From NCBI GenBank assembly GCA_026120185.1, contig JANUWF010001813.1, forward strand, positions 1,479,501 through 1,543,500: a DNA stretch of 64,000 nucleotides, read 5' to 3'. Numbering within the stretch: the stretch's first letter is position 1; the number at the start of each line of letters is the position of its first letter. The DNA is from Voacanga thouarsii (taxonomy: Eukaryota > Streptophyta > Magnoliopsida > Gentianales > Apocynaceae). The notes under the pieces were generated by a model. The model did not search any database and was not told the DNA's origin. It was given only the letters and a program-made list of their open reading frames with translations. A program made the translations under genes and the position numbers. Positions 47,687 through 60,295 of the stretch are shown in pieces.

Positions 47687-50600
47687 CTAGGTAAGTCCAT
47701 AGGTGCCCACCCCTATGGCGTCTAAGTGTCTCTTGAAGACTCTCTTTGCCAAAGGCTTAGTGAATGGATCTGCTAGATTGTTTTCTGAGGCAATATGTTC
47801 CACCACGACTTCCCATCTCTGGATGAAATCCCGGATCAGGTGGTACTTCCTCTTGATGTGTTTCCCATTTTCTGTGGTTCTGAGGTTCCTTAGATTGCGA
47901 TACTGCTCCAATGTTGTCGCAATAATTCACAATCGGCCTGTCCATATGTGGTACGACTCCAAGTTCTGAAAGGAACTTCCAGAGCCAGACTGCTTCCTTG
48001 AATGCCTCCGAAGCTGCCACATACTCAGCTTCCATGGTTGAGTCAGCAATACAAGATTGCTTGATACTCCTCCATGAAATTGCTCCTCCAGACAAGGTGA
48101 AGATATATCCACTAGTGGATTTCCTCTCATCCTTATCCATCTGGAAGTCTGAGTTTGTATATCCTGTAGAAATCAAATCATTAGCCCTATAAACCAGCAT
48201 ATAGTCTCTCGTTCCCTTGAGGTACTTGAGAATATGTTTTACAACTTGCCAATGAACCTCCCCAGGGTTTGACTGATACCTACTAACTAAGCCCACGGCA
48301 AAACAGATATCTGGCCTAATACATAGCATGGTGTACATAAGACTTCCCACAACCGAAGCGTAGGGAATCCTACTCATTCTATCCTTTTCTTCTTGAGACT
48401 TAGGACAGTCTCTCGAAGAAAATGACAACCCATGTCTGCAAGGGATTAGAGCTCCCTTGCATGAGTCCATGCTGTACTTGGCCAGCATCTTGTCAATGTA
48501 TGTTGCTTGGGATAATCCTAACATTCTCTGCTTCCTATTTCTAAGAAGCCTAATCCCAAGAATGTAGCTAGCTTTTCCCAAGTCCTTCATACTGAATTGA
48601 CTAGACAGCCAAACATTTGTAGACGACAATGTCCCTACATCATTTCCAAAGAGTAGAATGTCATCTACAGACAAGACAAGAAAAACCACATTAATGCCTT
48701 CAAGTTTCCTGTACACACATGGTTCATCTTCGTTTTGAATAAAATCATAAGACTTTACAGTCTCATCAAAACGAATGTTTCATGCTCTTGATGCCTGCTT
48801 AAGTCCATAAATGGACTTCGTAAGCTTGCAAACCATATGTTCCTGGCCTTCAGCAATGAAGCCTTCCGGTTGGGACATATAGATGTCTTCACTATGATGG
48901 CCATTTAAAAATGTCGTCTTAACATCCATTTGCCATATCTTGTAGTCATAGTAACATGCGATGGCAAAGAGGATGCGGATGGATTTAAGCATGGCTACCA
49001 GGGAAAAGGTTTCCTCATAGTCGATTCCCTCTTTCTGAGTATACCCTTTCGCCACAAGCCTAGCTTTGAAGGTTTCCACCTTCCCATCTGCTCCCCTCTT
49101 TCTCTTGTACATCCACTTACACCTAATGGGTTTTATCCCTTCAGGTGAAGCTACAAGATCTCAAACCTGATTGAAGTACATAGACTCAATCTCGGCTTTC
49201 ATTGCTTCACGCCATAGATTTGCATCAGCATCAGCAATAGCCTCCTCGTATCTAGTGGGGTCTTATTTCTGATGGTCGGAGACCAGCTCAAAGGCTTTTC
49301 CAGTCCATCTATCCGGAACCCTAGACACTCTTCCACTACGACAAGGCTCCATTTGTACAGGCTCTTAAGGTTGTGCCTCTTCTTGTTCCACAATCTGGTC
49401 AGAAGAAGTTGATTCTGTAGATAACTTCTCCTCAAGTTCCAACCTTGTTGAACCTTGAGTGAAAGTACTTTGATCATCTTCCAAGTATCTAGCATTGGTA
49501 CTGAATAGTACCTTCTGCTCCTTAGGATGATAAAAGTAACCTCATTTTGTCCCTTTTGGATACCCAAGAAAATAGCATAATTCTGATCTTGGTTCCAACT
49601 TGTCTCCCTTAACCAGTACATAAGTTGGACAACCCCAAATTCTGAGATGACTCAGACTTAACTTACGCCCAGTCCACATCTCATAGGGAGTCCTAGGTAC
49701 TGACTTGGAAGGTACCAAGTTCAGAATATATGCCGCTGTCTCCAGGGCATATCCCCAAAAGGACACTGGAAGAGTAGCATGAGACATCATGCTTTGGACA
49801 ATTTCCATCAATGTCTCATTCCTTCTCTCAGCTACTCCATTCTGCTGGGGTGTTCCCGGTGCAGAGAGCTGGGATACTATCCCATGATGTACCATGTAGT
49901 CCTTGAATTCACCTAGGAGGTACTCTCCATCACGATCCGATCGTAAGGTTTTGATTAATTTACTTGTCCGACGCTCCACTTCAGCCTTAAACTCCTTGAA
50001 CTTGTCAAAAGAGTCAAACTTGTGTCTCATCAGGTAAATGTAACCATACATTGTACAATCATTTGTGAAAGTGATAAAGTACTCAAAACCTCCTCTAGTT
50101 GGTGTAGACAATGGACCACACACATAGTGTGAACATGACTCAACACCTCCTTGGCTCTATCCGCCTTTAGTGTAAAAAACCTTTTGGTCATTTTTCCCAT
50201 CAGGCAGGATTCACACTGAGGCCAACTTTCCAATCTCAATGAGCCCAAAAGCCCATCATGGATTAGCTTATGAATCATGGTTGAGTTAATATGATCTAAC
50301 CTTAGATGCTAAAGGTATGAATCATTGACATTGGTCTTTCTCTTCTTAGTTAAAGGTTTAGACTGAGCGTTATTTGATTGGTTGTTAATAGGGTTTAAAA
50401 AGAATAGATTCCTATACATGTGCCTAGTACATAAAATTTCTCCATCTCTACTGATAGAAATACCAGAATGGAAAGATACAAAATATCCTTGATTTATTAG
50501 TTTTGCAACTAAAATCAAATTCTGGCGAAAACCAGGTACATATAAAATATCTTTTAAAACCACTATCTTATTACAATAAAAAATAAGATCCATCTCTCCT

Positions 50601-51586
50601 ACTACAAGGGCCCAGACTTGTGCTCCATTACCCACGCGTAGCCCATGTTCGCCCTTCTTGAGTCTTCTAATCTTTCTAAACCCCTGCAAGGAGTTACAGA
50701 TATGATCAGTGGCTCCTGAATCAACAATCCAAGTAAAAGTTGATCCTACCATTAATATAGACTCTAGATAGTAAACATTACCTGTGGGGTTTTTCTTGGC
50801 TTGAAGATCTGGACACTCCTTTTTCCAGTGTCCCTTCTTCCCACATTTGAAACACTTACCCTTTGGTTTGTCCTTGGACTGGGTCTTGGGCTGGGCTGCT
50901 GCATTCCCCTTCTTCCTCTTGAACTTTCTGGGTTTAGGCCCAGTTTTTTAGGAAGAAGACTTAGCAATTATGGCCTTTGACTGCGGCTTCATGACCTTCT
51001 CCGCTGTCTAGAGCTCCTTCATCAATTCAGTCAAACTCATATTCAATTTGTTCATGTTATAGTTCAGCTTGAACTGAGTGAAGGAACCCGGTAGAAATTC
51101 AAGAACCATGTCTACTTGGCTCTTGGGGTCAATGACAGCCCTTAAGATTTATGCCTCCTTAAAAGCAGCAATCATCTTGAGCATATGCTCTTGGACTGAT
51201 GCTCCCTCAGCCATCTTAGTGTTTATTATAGTTCGAAGAGCCTCCTGCCTTGCGGGCCGGCTCTTGTCTACGAACATAGTAGCCAATGATTGACTGATGT
51301 CATATGCAGAAGTCATGTACTCGTGTTTTGACTGGAGCTTATTAGATATGGAGGCTAACATATAGCAACGTGCCATTTTGTCAGCCTTCTTCCACGCCTT
51401 CTCAGCCTCTCGCTCTTCGGCGGTGGAACCTTCCCCGATAACAGGGCAGGTCTCGTAAATGACATACTTATACTCTTCGGCTGTGAGTATTATATCCAGG
51501 TTCCTCTTCTAGTCCACATAGTTTGGACCCGTTAATTTATTCTCCCTAAGAATAACGGCCAATGGACTAAAAGAACCTCCCACCAT
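47687..51586 (-). pseudogene. copia A gag-pol polyprotein, broken
   Basis: The frame begins at ATG 51586. Gag (KRNLDIILTAEEYKYVIYET; KKADKMARCYMLASISNKLQ; MAEGASVQEHMLKMIAAF) ends with a zinc knuckle (CFKCGKKGHWKKEC, about 50,840). Protease is WIVDSGATDHICN; integrase has HHCC (CESCLMGKMTKR) and a DDE core ([33 protein letters not shown]). RT has VETFKARLVAKGYTQKEGID, QMDVKTTFLNG and SVDDILLFGND (YVDD became SVDD). RNase H has ADSTMEAEYVAASEA; the tail is HIKRKYHLIRDFIQ..RHLDAIGVGTYG. Gag stops (for example VD*KRN), a frameshift near 50,125 and another near 47,890 inactivate it. The domain order PR-INT-RT-RH defines copia. Confidence 0.92.
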
Positions 51587-53383
51587 TTCTGAAAATAAAA
51601 AAATAAAAGAAAGAATTTAGTTTGTGAAAACAAAATAAAATTTGTGCACTGAAAATAATTTGGCTCTTAGGAAAACTGACATAGCTTCTTAGGAAGATTA
51701 ACAGTTCCCTAAGCTAAGTGTATTAACCACTACAAATTAATTTCCCTCCTAGGTAATGGTCTAGAGGATAACTCCATCGAGGGGATGGCCGTTTCCTTTC
51801 ATTTCCTATGGACATACCTCGCACTATAACCTCCAACGTGGGCTGGCCGATCGTAGTATGTGCCCCGGGTTATTAATTATATCCCTCCATTAGATCTAGA
51901 TCCTTATAGTATCCCCATCCTATGCGGGTTCACTCCCAAGGTGACGCGAGGGGACCCACGATCTCTAATGAGGATCGTGATGGAAGCCGTGAGGCCGTTG
52001 GAACCCCTCTCCCACTTAGTCTTTTAAAATAAAGGTTTTCTAAAAAATATCCTTTTGAAATTTCCATTAAGTTTTTCCTTAACTCAAAATAAAATATCTA
52101 AATCCACTAAAATCTCTATGTCAAGGTTTATATCCTTTAAGAGATTTTTCCATGGACTAATTTTATTTTAGTTAAAAGTTAATGATTTCAAAAATTTTCC
52201 AATTAAAACTTTCAAGAAACTTTGGTCTCAAGTTTATTTGACAAAACAATTTTTCCTAGTGCAAAATAAAACAAAATGGTTCTCCATTTTAATTTACAAA
52301 AATATCTAAATCCAATATATTTTCTATGTCAAGGATTAAATCCTTTGAGAAAATATCCAATGATTAATTTTTGTACAAATTAAAATAACCATTTAATTTT
52401 TTGAAGAAAAATGTTTTTCTTGTCAAAAAAGTTCCCAAAGACTTTGGCCTTTGAGAAAAAGCGCACATAGGTACATAAAAAAAATATCATGCTAGAAAAC
52501 AGTAAACGTTTTCATGCTTTTCTATTTTTAAACCTAAGTGCCCAAATAATAGAATTAAACATATTAATTAATTAATTAATGGTCTTATTTAATCCTAAAA
52601 TCCCTTACTAATATTTTTCATGCAAATATATTCCAAGAATATAAACTATTACAAAAATATTAACTTCGCCTGGTATGGGACCCAAAACGGAAAAGAAAAA
52701 AAATGTAAAAAAAAACAATGCCGGTCCACGTACACCCGCTGCACCGAATCAAAGCCCATTTGCTCTGCGGCTCACAGCGCGCCCGGTGCACCCGCCGCAC
52801 CAGATCTCCAGCTACTGCGAGCCGCTCCGCCCGCCGCGACCCGCTCCAGATCCTCTCTGTTGTTGACTCGAATGTGACCCACGCACTTATCCGTTTCGTG
52901 CGTCCAGTGCCCCGTTGACCCGCGCGCCAAATGTAATTGCAAATTTGCAATTTCAATCGGCTTCAATTTCCAGCAATCGGCGCAGTCGGCTTAAGTCTTC
53001 AGAGATCAGCTCCAGACACAATAATGGAGGCGGCTCGGCTCGGCTGTGCGGCTTAAGAACAGTGCCTTCTTCTTCGTTTTTTTTTCTCTTCCGCGCGAAA
53101 CTTACAGTCTCTTCTGCAGTTTCTTTCTTTGGCTTCCTTGGACATTTTTACATACAAAAACTCATCCAAAACAAAACCATAACCACTTATACCCTTCAAA
53201 TTGGGTTTACACGATGTTCTAGCAAAGCAAGAAAATTTTACAGTGAGTCCTATGCTTCCACTGTGAAGCTTACAATCATGCTATCCCATACCAAAATAGC
53301 GAAGGATCACAGGTTTAAGCACCAAACAATCATCTTCTCCATTTTTATTAACTACCATGATCCCTAAGTTGATCAAAAAACTA
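51587..53383 (-). other. Long leader between PBS and gag in copia A
   Basis: About 1.8 kb, no gene. It is AT-rich except for a GC-rich block at 52700-52990. It shares collinear sequence with 58508-60295 of copia B, for example CAGGCGAAGTTAATATTTTT. Confidence 0.8.
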
Positions 53384-53398
53384 GTGGCTCTGATACCA
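53384..53398 (-). promoter_or_regulatory. Primer-binding site of copia A
   Basis: On the minus strand TGGTATCAGAGCCAC, the standard plant initiator tRNA-Met PBS, 3 bp from the 5' LTR. Confidence 0.93.
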
Positions 53399-53401
53399 CT
53401 T

Positions 53402-55429
53402 TGATGGGAAGAAAAACAGGGGAGCATGCTCACGGGAGGAAAAAACAGAGAAGAAAAAAAAACACAAGCCTTAATGGCTGCATGGAAGTGTTAAGATCAT
53501 ACCTTTGCTTGCTTTAAACCTACTAGGCTGAGTAGGAGTGGATTGAACGACAGGAATAGCTTTGCCTTGCCCACTTGAAGAAGCTTTCGGTTGAAAACCC
53601 GCTAACCTCCTACTTCGCCTTGTTTGCATGAACGCCAAGCTTTTCAGCTCTCAGAATATGCCACTGCCCAACTTCTTGTCGGTGAACACAATAGTGAAGA
53701 AGAGTGGTCTCTAATCTCCTTGGTTCACTTGCTATTGATTAGCAAAACTCCAAGGAGAAAACAAGAGAAGGAAGGAGACGTGAGAGAGAGAGAGAGAGAG
53801 AGAGAGAGCTGGTGAGAGAGAGATTGGTGAGGGAGATTAGGGTTTTTTTTTTCCAGACACTTGTTTATGGTTAGCCAAAAACTAGGTCTCAAAAAATCTG
53901 ATAAACATATCCCCCGGGATATCATATTTCAAATACCCAGATGTTATCTTGAAAATAAGTTTGGCTTAACTCTAAACTCATCCGAACTGTATCTGGAAGA
54001 AACCCTACGGTCCAAGCTATTGGGCCGAAATAATATTTATTATTTTTCTTGGGCCCAAAAGGCCCAAAAAAATAAACATTAATTATTTATTTTATGGGCT
54101 TATATAAATAACCCAATAAATAATTAATGAGCCCAAATGAACCAAAATAATTAATCTTTAATTATTTATTTATTGGGCTTACTTAAATAACCCAATAAAT
54201 AATTAAGCATTAATTATTTTCCCTTAGTTTAAGCCCAGGTTAATTTCCTAATTATTCAAACTAGACCTAGGCCCTGAATAATTAATTAACCAATTAAATT
54301 AGATAATTAATTTCTCTCAACTCCTATTTTTTATTTTATTTATTTATTTTATTCCAGTCTAATAATAAATTAGACATCCCAAATAAAATAAAATCCACTT
54401 GAACTACGACAAATTCCTCAACCCAAAATTAATTAGGACTTACGGGCTATTCCGAGGACCAAAAAGACACATCGCCTTAACTACTAAAATGACCAAAATA
54501 CCCCTACTATATAAATAGTTATATTTGGCATTTTAAATATTTCCTAATATCACCATAAGAAAATATTGACCCCAAGGATAATGCTGCATTAGCAAAGTCT
54601 CTGACCTACAGGTGAAATGACTAAAATACCCCTCTACACATCGCCGTACATTTAAAGAGGAAGAAGTTTACTAACACCCCTCTAAATGACATCTACCATC
54701 CTTAGGCTTCTAGTCCAATGATCCACGACTTCCTAGAGTGTTTCCGCTTCCCAATGGAGCTACCCTAAAGCAAACATCCGAGTCATGTTTCCCAGGGCCC
54801 TGGACATTTTAGACCATTCAGACAACCACAAGGGGCGATATAGTGTAGAAACTATCTTGTACAAATTTGTCTTAACTAACTAGTCATATATACCCAATAC
54901 ACAAGTATATTAGTTCTACCATAGAACCTCAACTATAGCATATCAAAGCATATGATTCCAGCTTTGTCAGACCACCAACTCATACTCAAGTTGTAGAGCA
55001 TTAGTCCACGCTGTATCGGTAGTAGTCTAGGTTTCTATCATCTAGTACTTTTAGAAACCACTACTACAGGTCCTGTCCTACGTATTCATAATACACTTAT
55101 GTCATGAAGTGAGTGAACTACTCACTGGCTAAAGGTAAGCCATTTCCCATTTGGAATTCATAACATAATAATTTAAACATGATGAGATTCCCATTCTCAT
55201 CAATAGGTTAAGGACAAATGTTTATGTGTTAAATAACCCATGATCAATACCTCTCTGTGAAAGACCACCATTCACATGTATCACTTATTTAAACACAATG
55301 GGTCTGTTCCAAATGAAATTGTGCACAAACAAAAAGTATATTCACAAAAAATTTCTGAAAATAAATTCTTTTATTAAAATATTCGATTTCACTTCAGAAA
55401 CCTAGTCTAAGAGGGAATACAATCCAACA
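53402..55429 (-). repeat. 5' LTR of copia A
   Basis: 2028 bp, matching 45635-47664 with scattered differences, many of them C/T or G/A. It contains a (GA)n run at 53781-53808. Confidence 0.93.
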
Positions 55430-56466
55430 GTTATAACATATCAGAGTCGTTATCTCTCTTAAATGATGTTGTATCCCATCGAAATAGGTGATCCATGGGT
55501 AAGAAGTGGCGGTGGCAGTGAAACCATGAGTGTTTACCACCATGTTGTAGATGAAAAGACTTTGACCTCTCCATACAATATGGACACGCTAATCTTCCAG
55601 CTGTGCTCCATCCACTCATCATTCCATAGGCATGAAAGTCATTAATAGTCCACATTAGTGCAGTACGCATCTGGAAGTTTTGTTTCTTTGCTATGTTATA
55701 TGTAGCAACACCTTCAGTCCACAAATGATTCAATTCTTCTATTAATGGTTGAAGATAAACATCAATTTTATGTTTCGGATTCTTTGGTCCCGGTACAATG
55801 ATTGTTAAAAACATCACAGGATCTTTCATGCACAACCATGGTGGAAGGTTATAAGGAGTGACAATAACTGGCCAACATGAATACTGCTTTTCTGACATGC
55901 CAAATGGCGAAAAACCATCAGTACAAAGTCCCAATCTCACATTCCGAACTTCCTTTGCAAAATCTGGATGAATCCGGTCAAAGTGCTGCCAAGCCTCACC
56001 ATCTCCCAGATGGCTCATGTTTCCATCTTCGACCTTAGCCTTTGCATGCCAACTCATGTGTTCAGCTGTAGTTTTAGATACATACAACCTCTGCAACCTT
56101 GGTGTAATCGAAAAGTAGTACATTTTTTTCATAGGGATCTCGAGCCTAACCCTTCTTTTTTTCTGGCATTTTCTAGGCACGTACCGAGCATGTCTGCAAA
56201 ATTTGCATTCTTTCAAATTGATATCATCCTTCCAATAAAGCATACATCAATTACTGCATACATCTATCTTTTGAACAGGCAACCCTAACCCAGATACTAA
56301 CTTCTTCATTTGATAAAAGTCATCAGGTATCTTGTTGCTACTTGGAACCACCTCTTTTAGAAGCTGCACAACTTGGTTAAAAGCTTTATTAGATATGTTA
56401 TTTTCAGACTTAACATTTAGTAGCCTTGAAACTAATGAAAGCACCGAGTGGTTCGTACACCCTTCC
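55430..56466 (-). pseudogene. CACTA transposase (tnp2 family), middle part
   Basis: Minus strand. A segment ending KLVSGLGLPVQKIDVCSN (56444 to 56247) is followed by MLYWKDDINLKECKFC at 56243. The tnp2 transposase region follows: YVPRKCQKK, MYYFSITPRLQRLYVSKTTA, MSHLGDGEAWQHFDRIHPDF, VRLGLCTDGFSPFGMSEKQY, PPWLCMKDPVMFLTIIVPGP and MWTINDFHAYGMMSGWSTAG. It stops at the copia border with DNDSDML and a TAA lying across the insertion target site. The enzyme would cut and join element ends. A stop separates the first two segments. A copia LTR begins at 56467, so the N-terminus is not in the window. Confidence 0.88.
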
Positions 56467-58493
56467 TATTGGGAATATGCCCTCTTAGGCTAGTTTTCTG
56501 ATGAAAATATCGAATATGTTAATAAAATTTATTTGCCGAAATCGTTTGTAAAATAATTATCTTTATTTGTGTACGTTTTTGTTTGGAATAGACCCATTGT
56601 GTTTAAATAAATTATCCATGTGAATGGAGGTCTTTCACAGTAAGATATGGATCATGGGTTATTTAAACACATAAACAGTTGTTCTTAACCGATTGATGAG
56701 AATGGGAATCTCATCACGTTTAGGTTATTATGTTATGAATTCCAAATGGGAGATGGCTTACCTTTAGCTAGTGAGTAGTCCACTCACTTCATGACATAAG
56801 CGTATTTCGAATACGTAGAACAGAACCTGTAGTAGTAGTTTCTAAAAAGTACTATATGGTAGAAACCTAGACTACTACCGCTATAGCGTGGACTAGTACT
56901 CTATGACTTGAGTATGAGTTGGTAGTCTGGTGAAGCTGGAAGCATATACTTTAATTTGCTATAGTTGATGTTCTATCATAGGGCCAATATACTTACATGC
57001 TGGGTATGTGTGACTATAGTTAAGACAGACTTGTTCAAGATAGTTTCTACATTAAATCGCCCCTTGTGGTTGTTCGAATAATCTAAATATTCAGGGCCCT
57101 AGGAAACATGACTTGGATGTTTGTTTTAGGGTAGCTCCCTTGAAAAGCAGAAACATTCCAGGAAATCGTGGATCATTGGACTAGAAGCCTAAGGATGGTA
57201 GATGTCATTTAGAGGGGTGTTAGTACACTTCTTCCTCTCTAAATGTACGGAGATGTGTAGAGGGGTATTTTAGTCATTTCACCTGTAGGTCGGAGACTTT
57301 GCTAATGCAGCATTGTCCTTGGGGTCAATATTTCCTTATGGTGATATTAGGAAATATTTTAAATGCAAAATACAGCTATTTATATAGTAGGGGTATTTTG
57401 GTCATTTTAGCAACCAAGGCAATGTGTCTTTTTGGTCCTCGAAATAGCCCGTAAGTCCTAATTAATTTTGGTTTGAGGAATTGGTCTCAGTTCAAGAGGA
57501 TTCTATTTTATTTTATTTTATTTTACTTTATTTTATTCAGGATGTCTAGTTTATTATTAGACTAGAATAAAACAAATAAATAAATAAAATAAAAATAGGA
57601 GTTGAGAGAAATTAATTATCTGGTTTAATTGGTTAATTAATTATTCAGGGCCTAGGCCTAGTTTGAATGATTAGGAAATTAACCTGGGCTTAAATTAAGG
57701 GGAAATAATTAATGATTAATTATTTATTGGGTTATTTAATAAGCCCAATAAATAATTAATTAAAGCTTAATTATTTTGGTTCATTAATTATTTATTGGGT
57801 TATTTCTATAAGCCCAGGAAATAAATAATTAATGTTTATTATTTTGGGCCTTTTGGGTCCATGAAAAATAATAAATATTATTTCGGCCCTATAGCTTGGA
57901 CCGTAGGGTTTTTTCCAGATACAGTTCAGATGAGTTTAGGGTTAAGCCAAACTAATTCTCAGGATAACATCCGGGTGTTTGAAATATGATATCCCGAGAG
58001 ATATGTTTATTAGATAATGGGAGACCTAGTTTTGGCTAACAATAAACAAGTCTCTGGTAGGAAAAAATAACCCTAATTCTCCCTCACTAATCTATCTCAC
58101 GCAGCTCTCTCTCTCTCACACATCTCCTTCCTTCTCTTGATTTCTCCTTGAAGTTTTGCTAATCAATAGTAAGAAAACCAAGGAGATTAGAGACCACTCT
58201 TCTTCATTGTTGTGTTCACCGACAAAAAATTAGGCTGTGGAATATTTCGTGAACTAAAAAGCTAGCATTATTCATTTTCACCGGAAGAGGAAGTGCAGTG
58301 CACTGGTGATCATGGACGTGCAAGGAAGAAGCTGTTCTTGAGCTTGAATTGATTCAACCATGTTCTTCAAGGTTTTAAGGCTCCAAGAGGTATGTTTTCA
58401 TCCCACCATGCTGTGCCAATACTCTGTTTAATGTTCATGTTCTTCCATTTTCGTCCACTGAAGTATGCTCTGTAAATATGTCAATTCGTTCAA
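56467..58493 (+). repeat. 5' LTR of copia B
   Basis: 2027 bp, beginning TATTGGGAATATGCCC. The 3' LTR begins TGTTAGGAATATGCCC, so the terminal TG has become TA here. It is similar over most of its length to the LTRs of copia A in reverse orientation. It ends ATTCGTTCA. Confidence 0.88.
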
Positions 58494-58495
58494 GT

Positions 58496-58507
58496 GGTAT
58501 CAGAGCA
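58496..58507 (+). promoter_or_regulatory. Primer-binding site of copia B
   Basis: TGGTATCAGAGC, initiator tRNA-Met type, 2 bp after the LTR. Confidence 0.93.
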
Positions 58508-60295
58508 TGAATTTGATTGACTTAGGGAGCATGTTAGTTAATAAAAATGGAGAAGAACATTATTTGGAGCTTAAATATGTGATCCTTCGTTGTTTATGGT
58601 ATGGGACGTGTTCTCTGTAATTTTCACAGAGCATTCTGTGAAATTTTAATTTTGAGTTTGGATCGTGTAAACCTAATTTAAATGGGTACAGGCGGTTGTT
58701 GTTTTGGTTTGGATGAGTTTTTGTAATGAAAAAATGTCCAAAGAAGCCAAAGGAAGCAATCTGGCAGAGAAAACGCAGAAGAATTCACGCAGAAACTCAT
58801 TCTGGAGAAGAAGACACTATTCCTAAGCCGCCGTCCGCGTTGAGCCGTAACTGTGCATGTGAGAAGAGCTGTGCCGATTGAGCAGCGTAAGTCGAGCCAT
58901 TTTCTGTGAATTCAAGCCGACTTTCTTTTGAAATTTGCAATTGAATTGCAATTGTGGTGCGCTGTTCGGGCGGCGGAATCCGGGCGGACACGCGGGTTGC
59001 GTGCAGAGGAGAAACGAGCGCGAGCACTCGGGTGGGTGGTTCGCGGGTTGTAGCCAAGGCGATCCAATGCGGCGTAGTGCACCGCGGCCGCGGTGGACCG
59101 CAGGCCAAATGGGCCCGGATCCGGTGTGGCCGGTTCAGTGGACCGCCAGTGAAAAAAAATTATTAATTTTTATTTATTTTTTTTCCAAATTTTAATTTGG
59201 GTCCCATATCAGGCGAAGTTAATATTTTTGCAATAGTTTATATTCTTGGAATATATTTGCATGAAAAATATTAGTAAGGGATTTTAGGATTAAACAATAC
59301 CATTAATTAGTTAATTAATGTGTTTAATTCTATTATTTGGGTACTTAGGTTTAAAAATAGAAAAGCATAAAAACGTTTACTATTTTCTAGCATGTTATTT
59401 TTTTTTTTGTGTACCTATGTGCGCTTTTTCTCAAAGACCAAAGTCTTTGGGAACTTTTTTTTTACAAGAAAAATATTTTCCTTCAAAAAATTAAATGGTT
59501 ATTTTAATTTGTACAAAATTAATCCTTGGATTTTTTCTCAAAGGATTTAATCCTTGACATAGAAAATATATTGGATTTAGATATTTTTGTAAATTAAAAT
59601 GGAGAACCATTTTGTTTTATTTTGCACCAGGAAAAATTGTTTTGTCAAATAAAATTGAGACCAAAGTCTCGAGAAAAGTTTTAATTGGGAAATTTTTGAA
59701 ATCATTAAGTTTTAACTTAAATAAAATTAGTCTATGAAAAAATCTCTCAAAGGATATAATTCTTGACATAGAGATTTTGATGAACTTGGATATTTTATTT
59801 TTTAGTTAAAGGAAAACTTAATGGAATTTTCAAAAGGATATTTTTCCAGAAAACTTTATTTTAAAAGACTAAGTGGGAGAGGGGTTCCAACGGCTCCACA
59901 GCTTCCATCATGATCCCAATAGAGATTGTGGGTCCCCTCGCGTCACCCTGGGAGTGAACCCATATAGGATGGGGATACCACAAGGATCTAGATCTAATGG
60001 AAGGATGTAATTGATAACCCGGGACACGTACTATAATCGGCCAGCCCATGTTGGAGGTTATATTGGGAGGAATGTCCATAGGAAATGAGAGGAAACGGCC
60101 ATCCCGCGATGGAGTTATTCTCTAGATCATTACCTAGAAGGGAAATTAATTTGTGGTGGTTATTACAATTAGCTTAGGAAACTATTAATCTTCCAAAGAA
60201 GCTATGTCAATTTTTCCTAAGAGCCAAATTAATTTATGTGCACAAATTTATTTTCACAAACTAAATCCTTTCTTTTATTATTCGATTTTCCGGAA
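58508..60295 (+). other. Long leader between PBS and gag in copia B
   Basis: No gene supported. It has a GC-rich block at 58960-59150 (ORFs there lack domains) and then AT-rich sequence collinear with the leader of copia A. Confidence 0.8.

Larger units (their letters stand above)
45635..55429 (-). mobile_element. Ty1/copia element A (minus strand), 9.8 kb
   Basis: LTRs 45635-47664 (3') and 53402-55429 (5'), PBS complementary to initiator tRNA-Met, a ~1.8-kb leader, gag-pol and PPT. The flanks are GTTGT (45630-45634) and GTTAT (55430-55434), a TSD with one transition. It sits in the CACTA transposase gene. The long LTRs and gag start (MVGGSFSPLA...ENKLTGPNYVD) suggest the Tork/Angela-type branch; that clade call is tentative. 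Confidence 0.92.
43555..56466 (-). mobile_element. CACTA (En/Spm) transposon, interrupted by copia insertions
   Basis: Coding pieces of one minus-strand CACTA transposase flank the copia insertion: 56444 to 55430 and 45634 to 43555. A second copia (56467 onward) cuts the 5' side, whose remainder would lie beyond the window. Neither terminal repeat is visible. Confidence 0.75.

Noticed and set aside
52620..53367. Overlapping ORFs in the GC-rich part of the copia A leader
   Set aside because: They arise from GC-rich, stop-poor sequence, are not conserved with the matching part of copia B, and show no motif.
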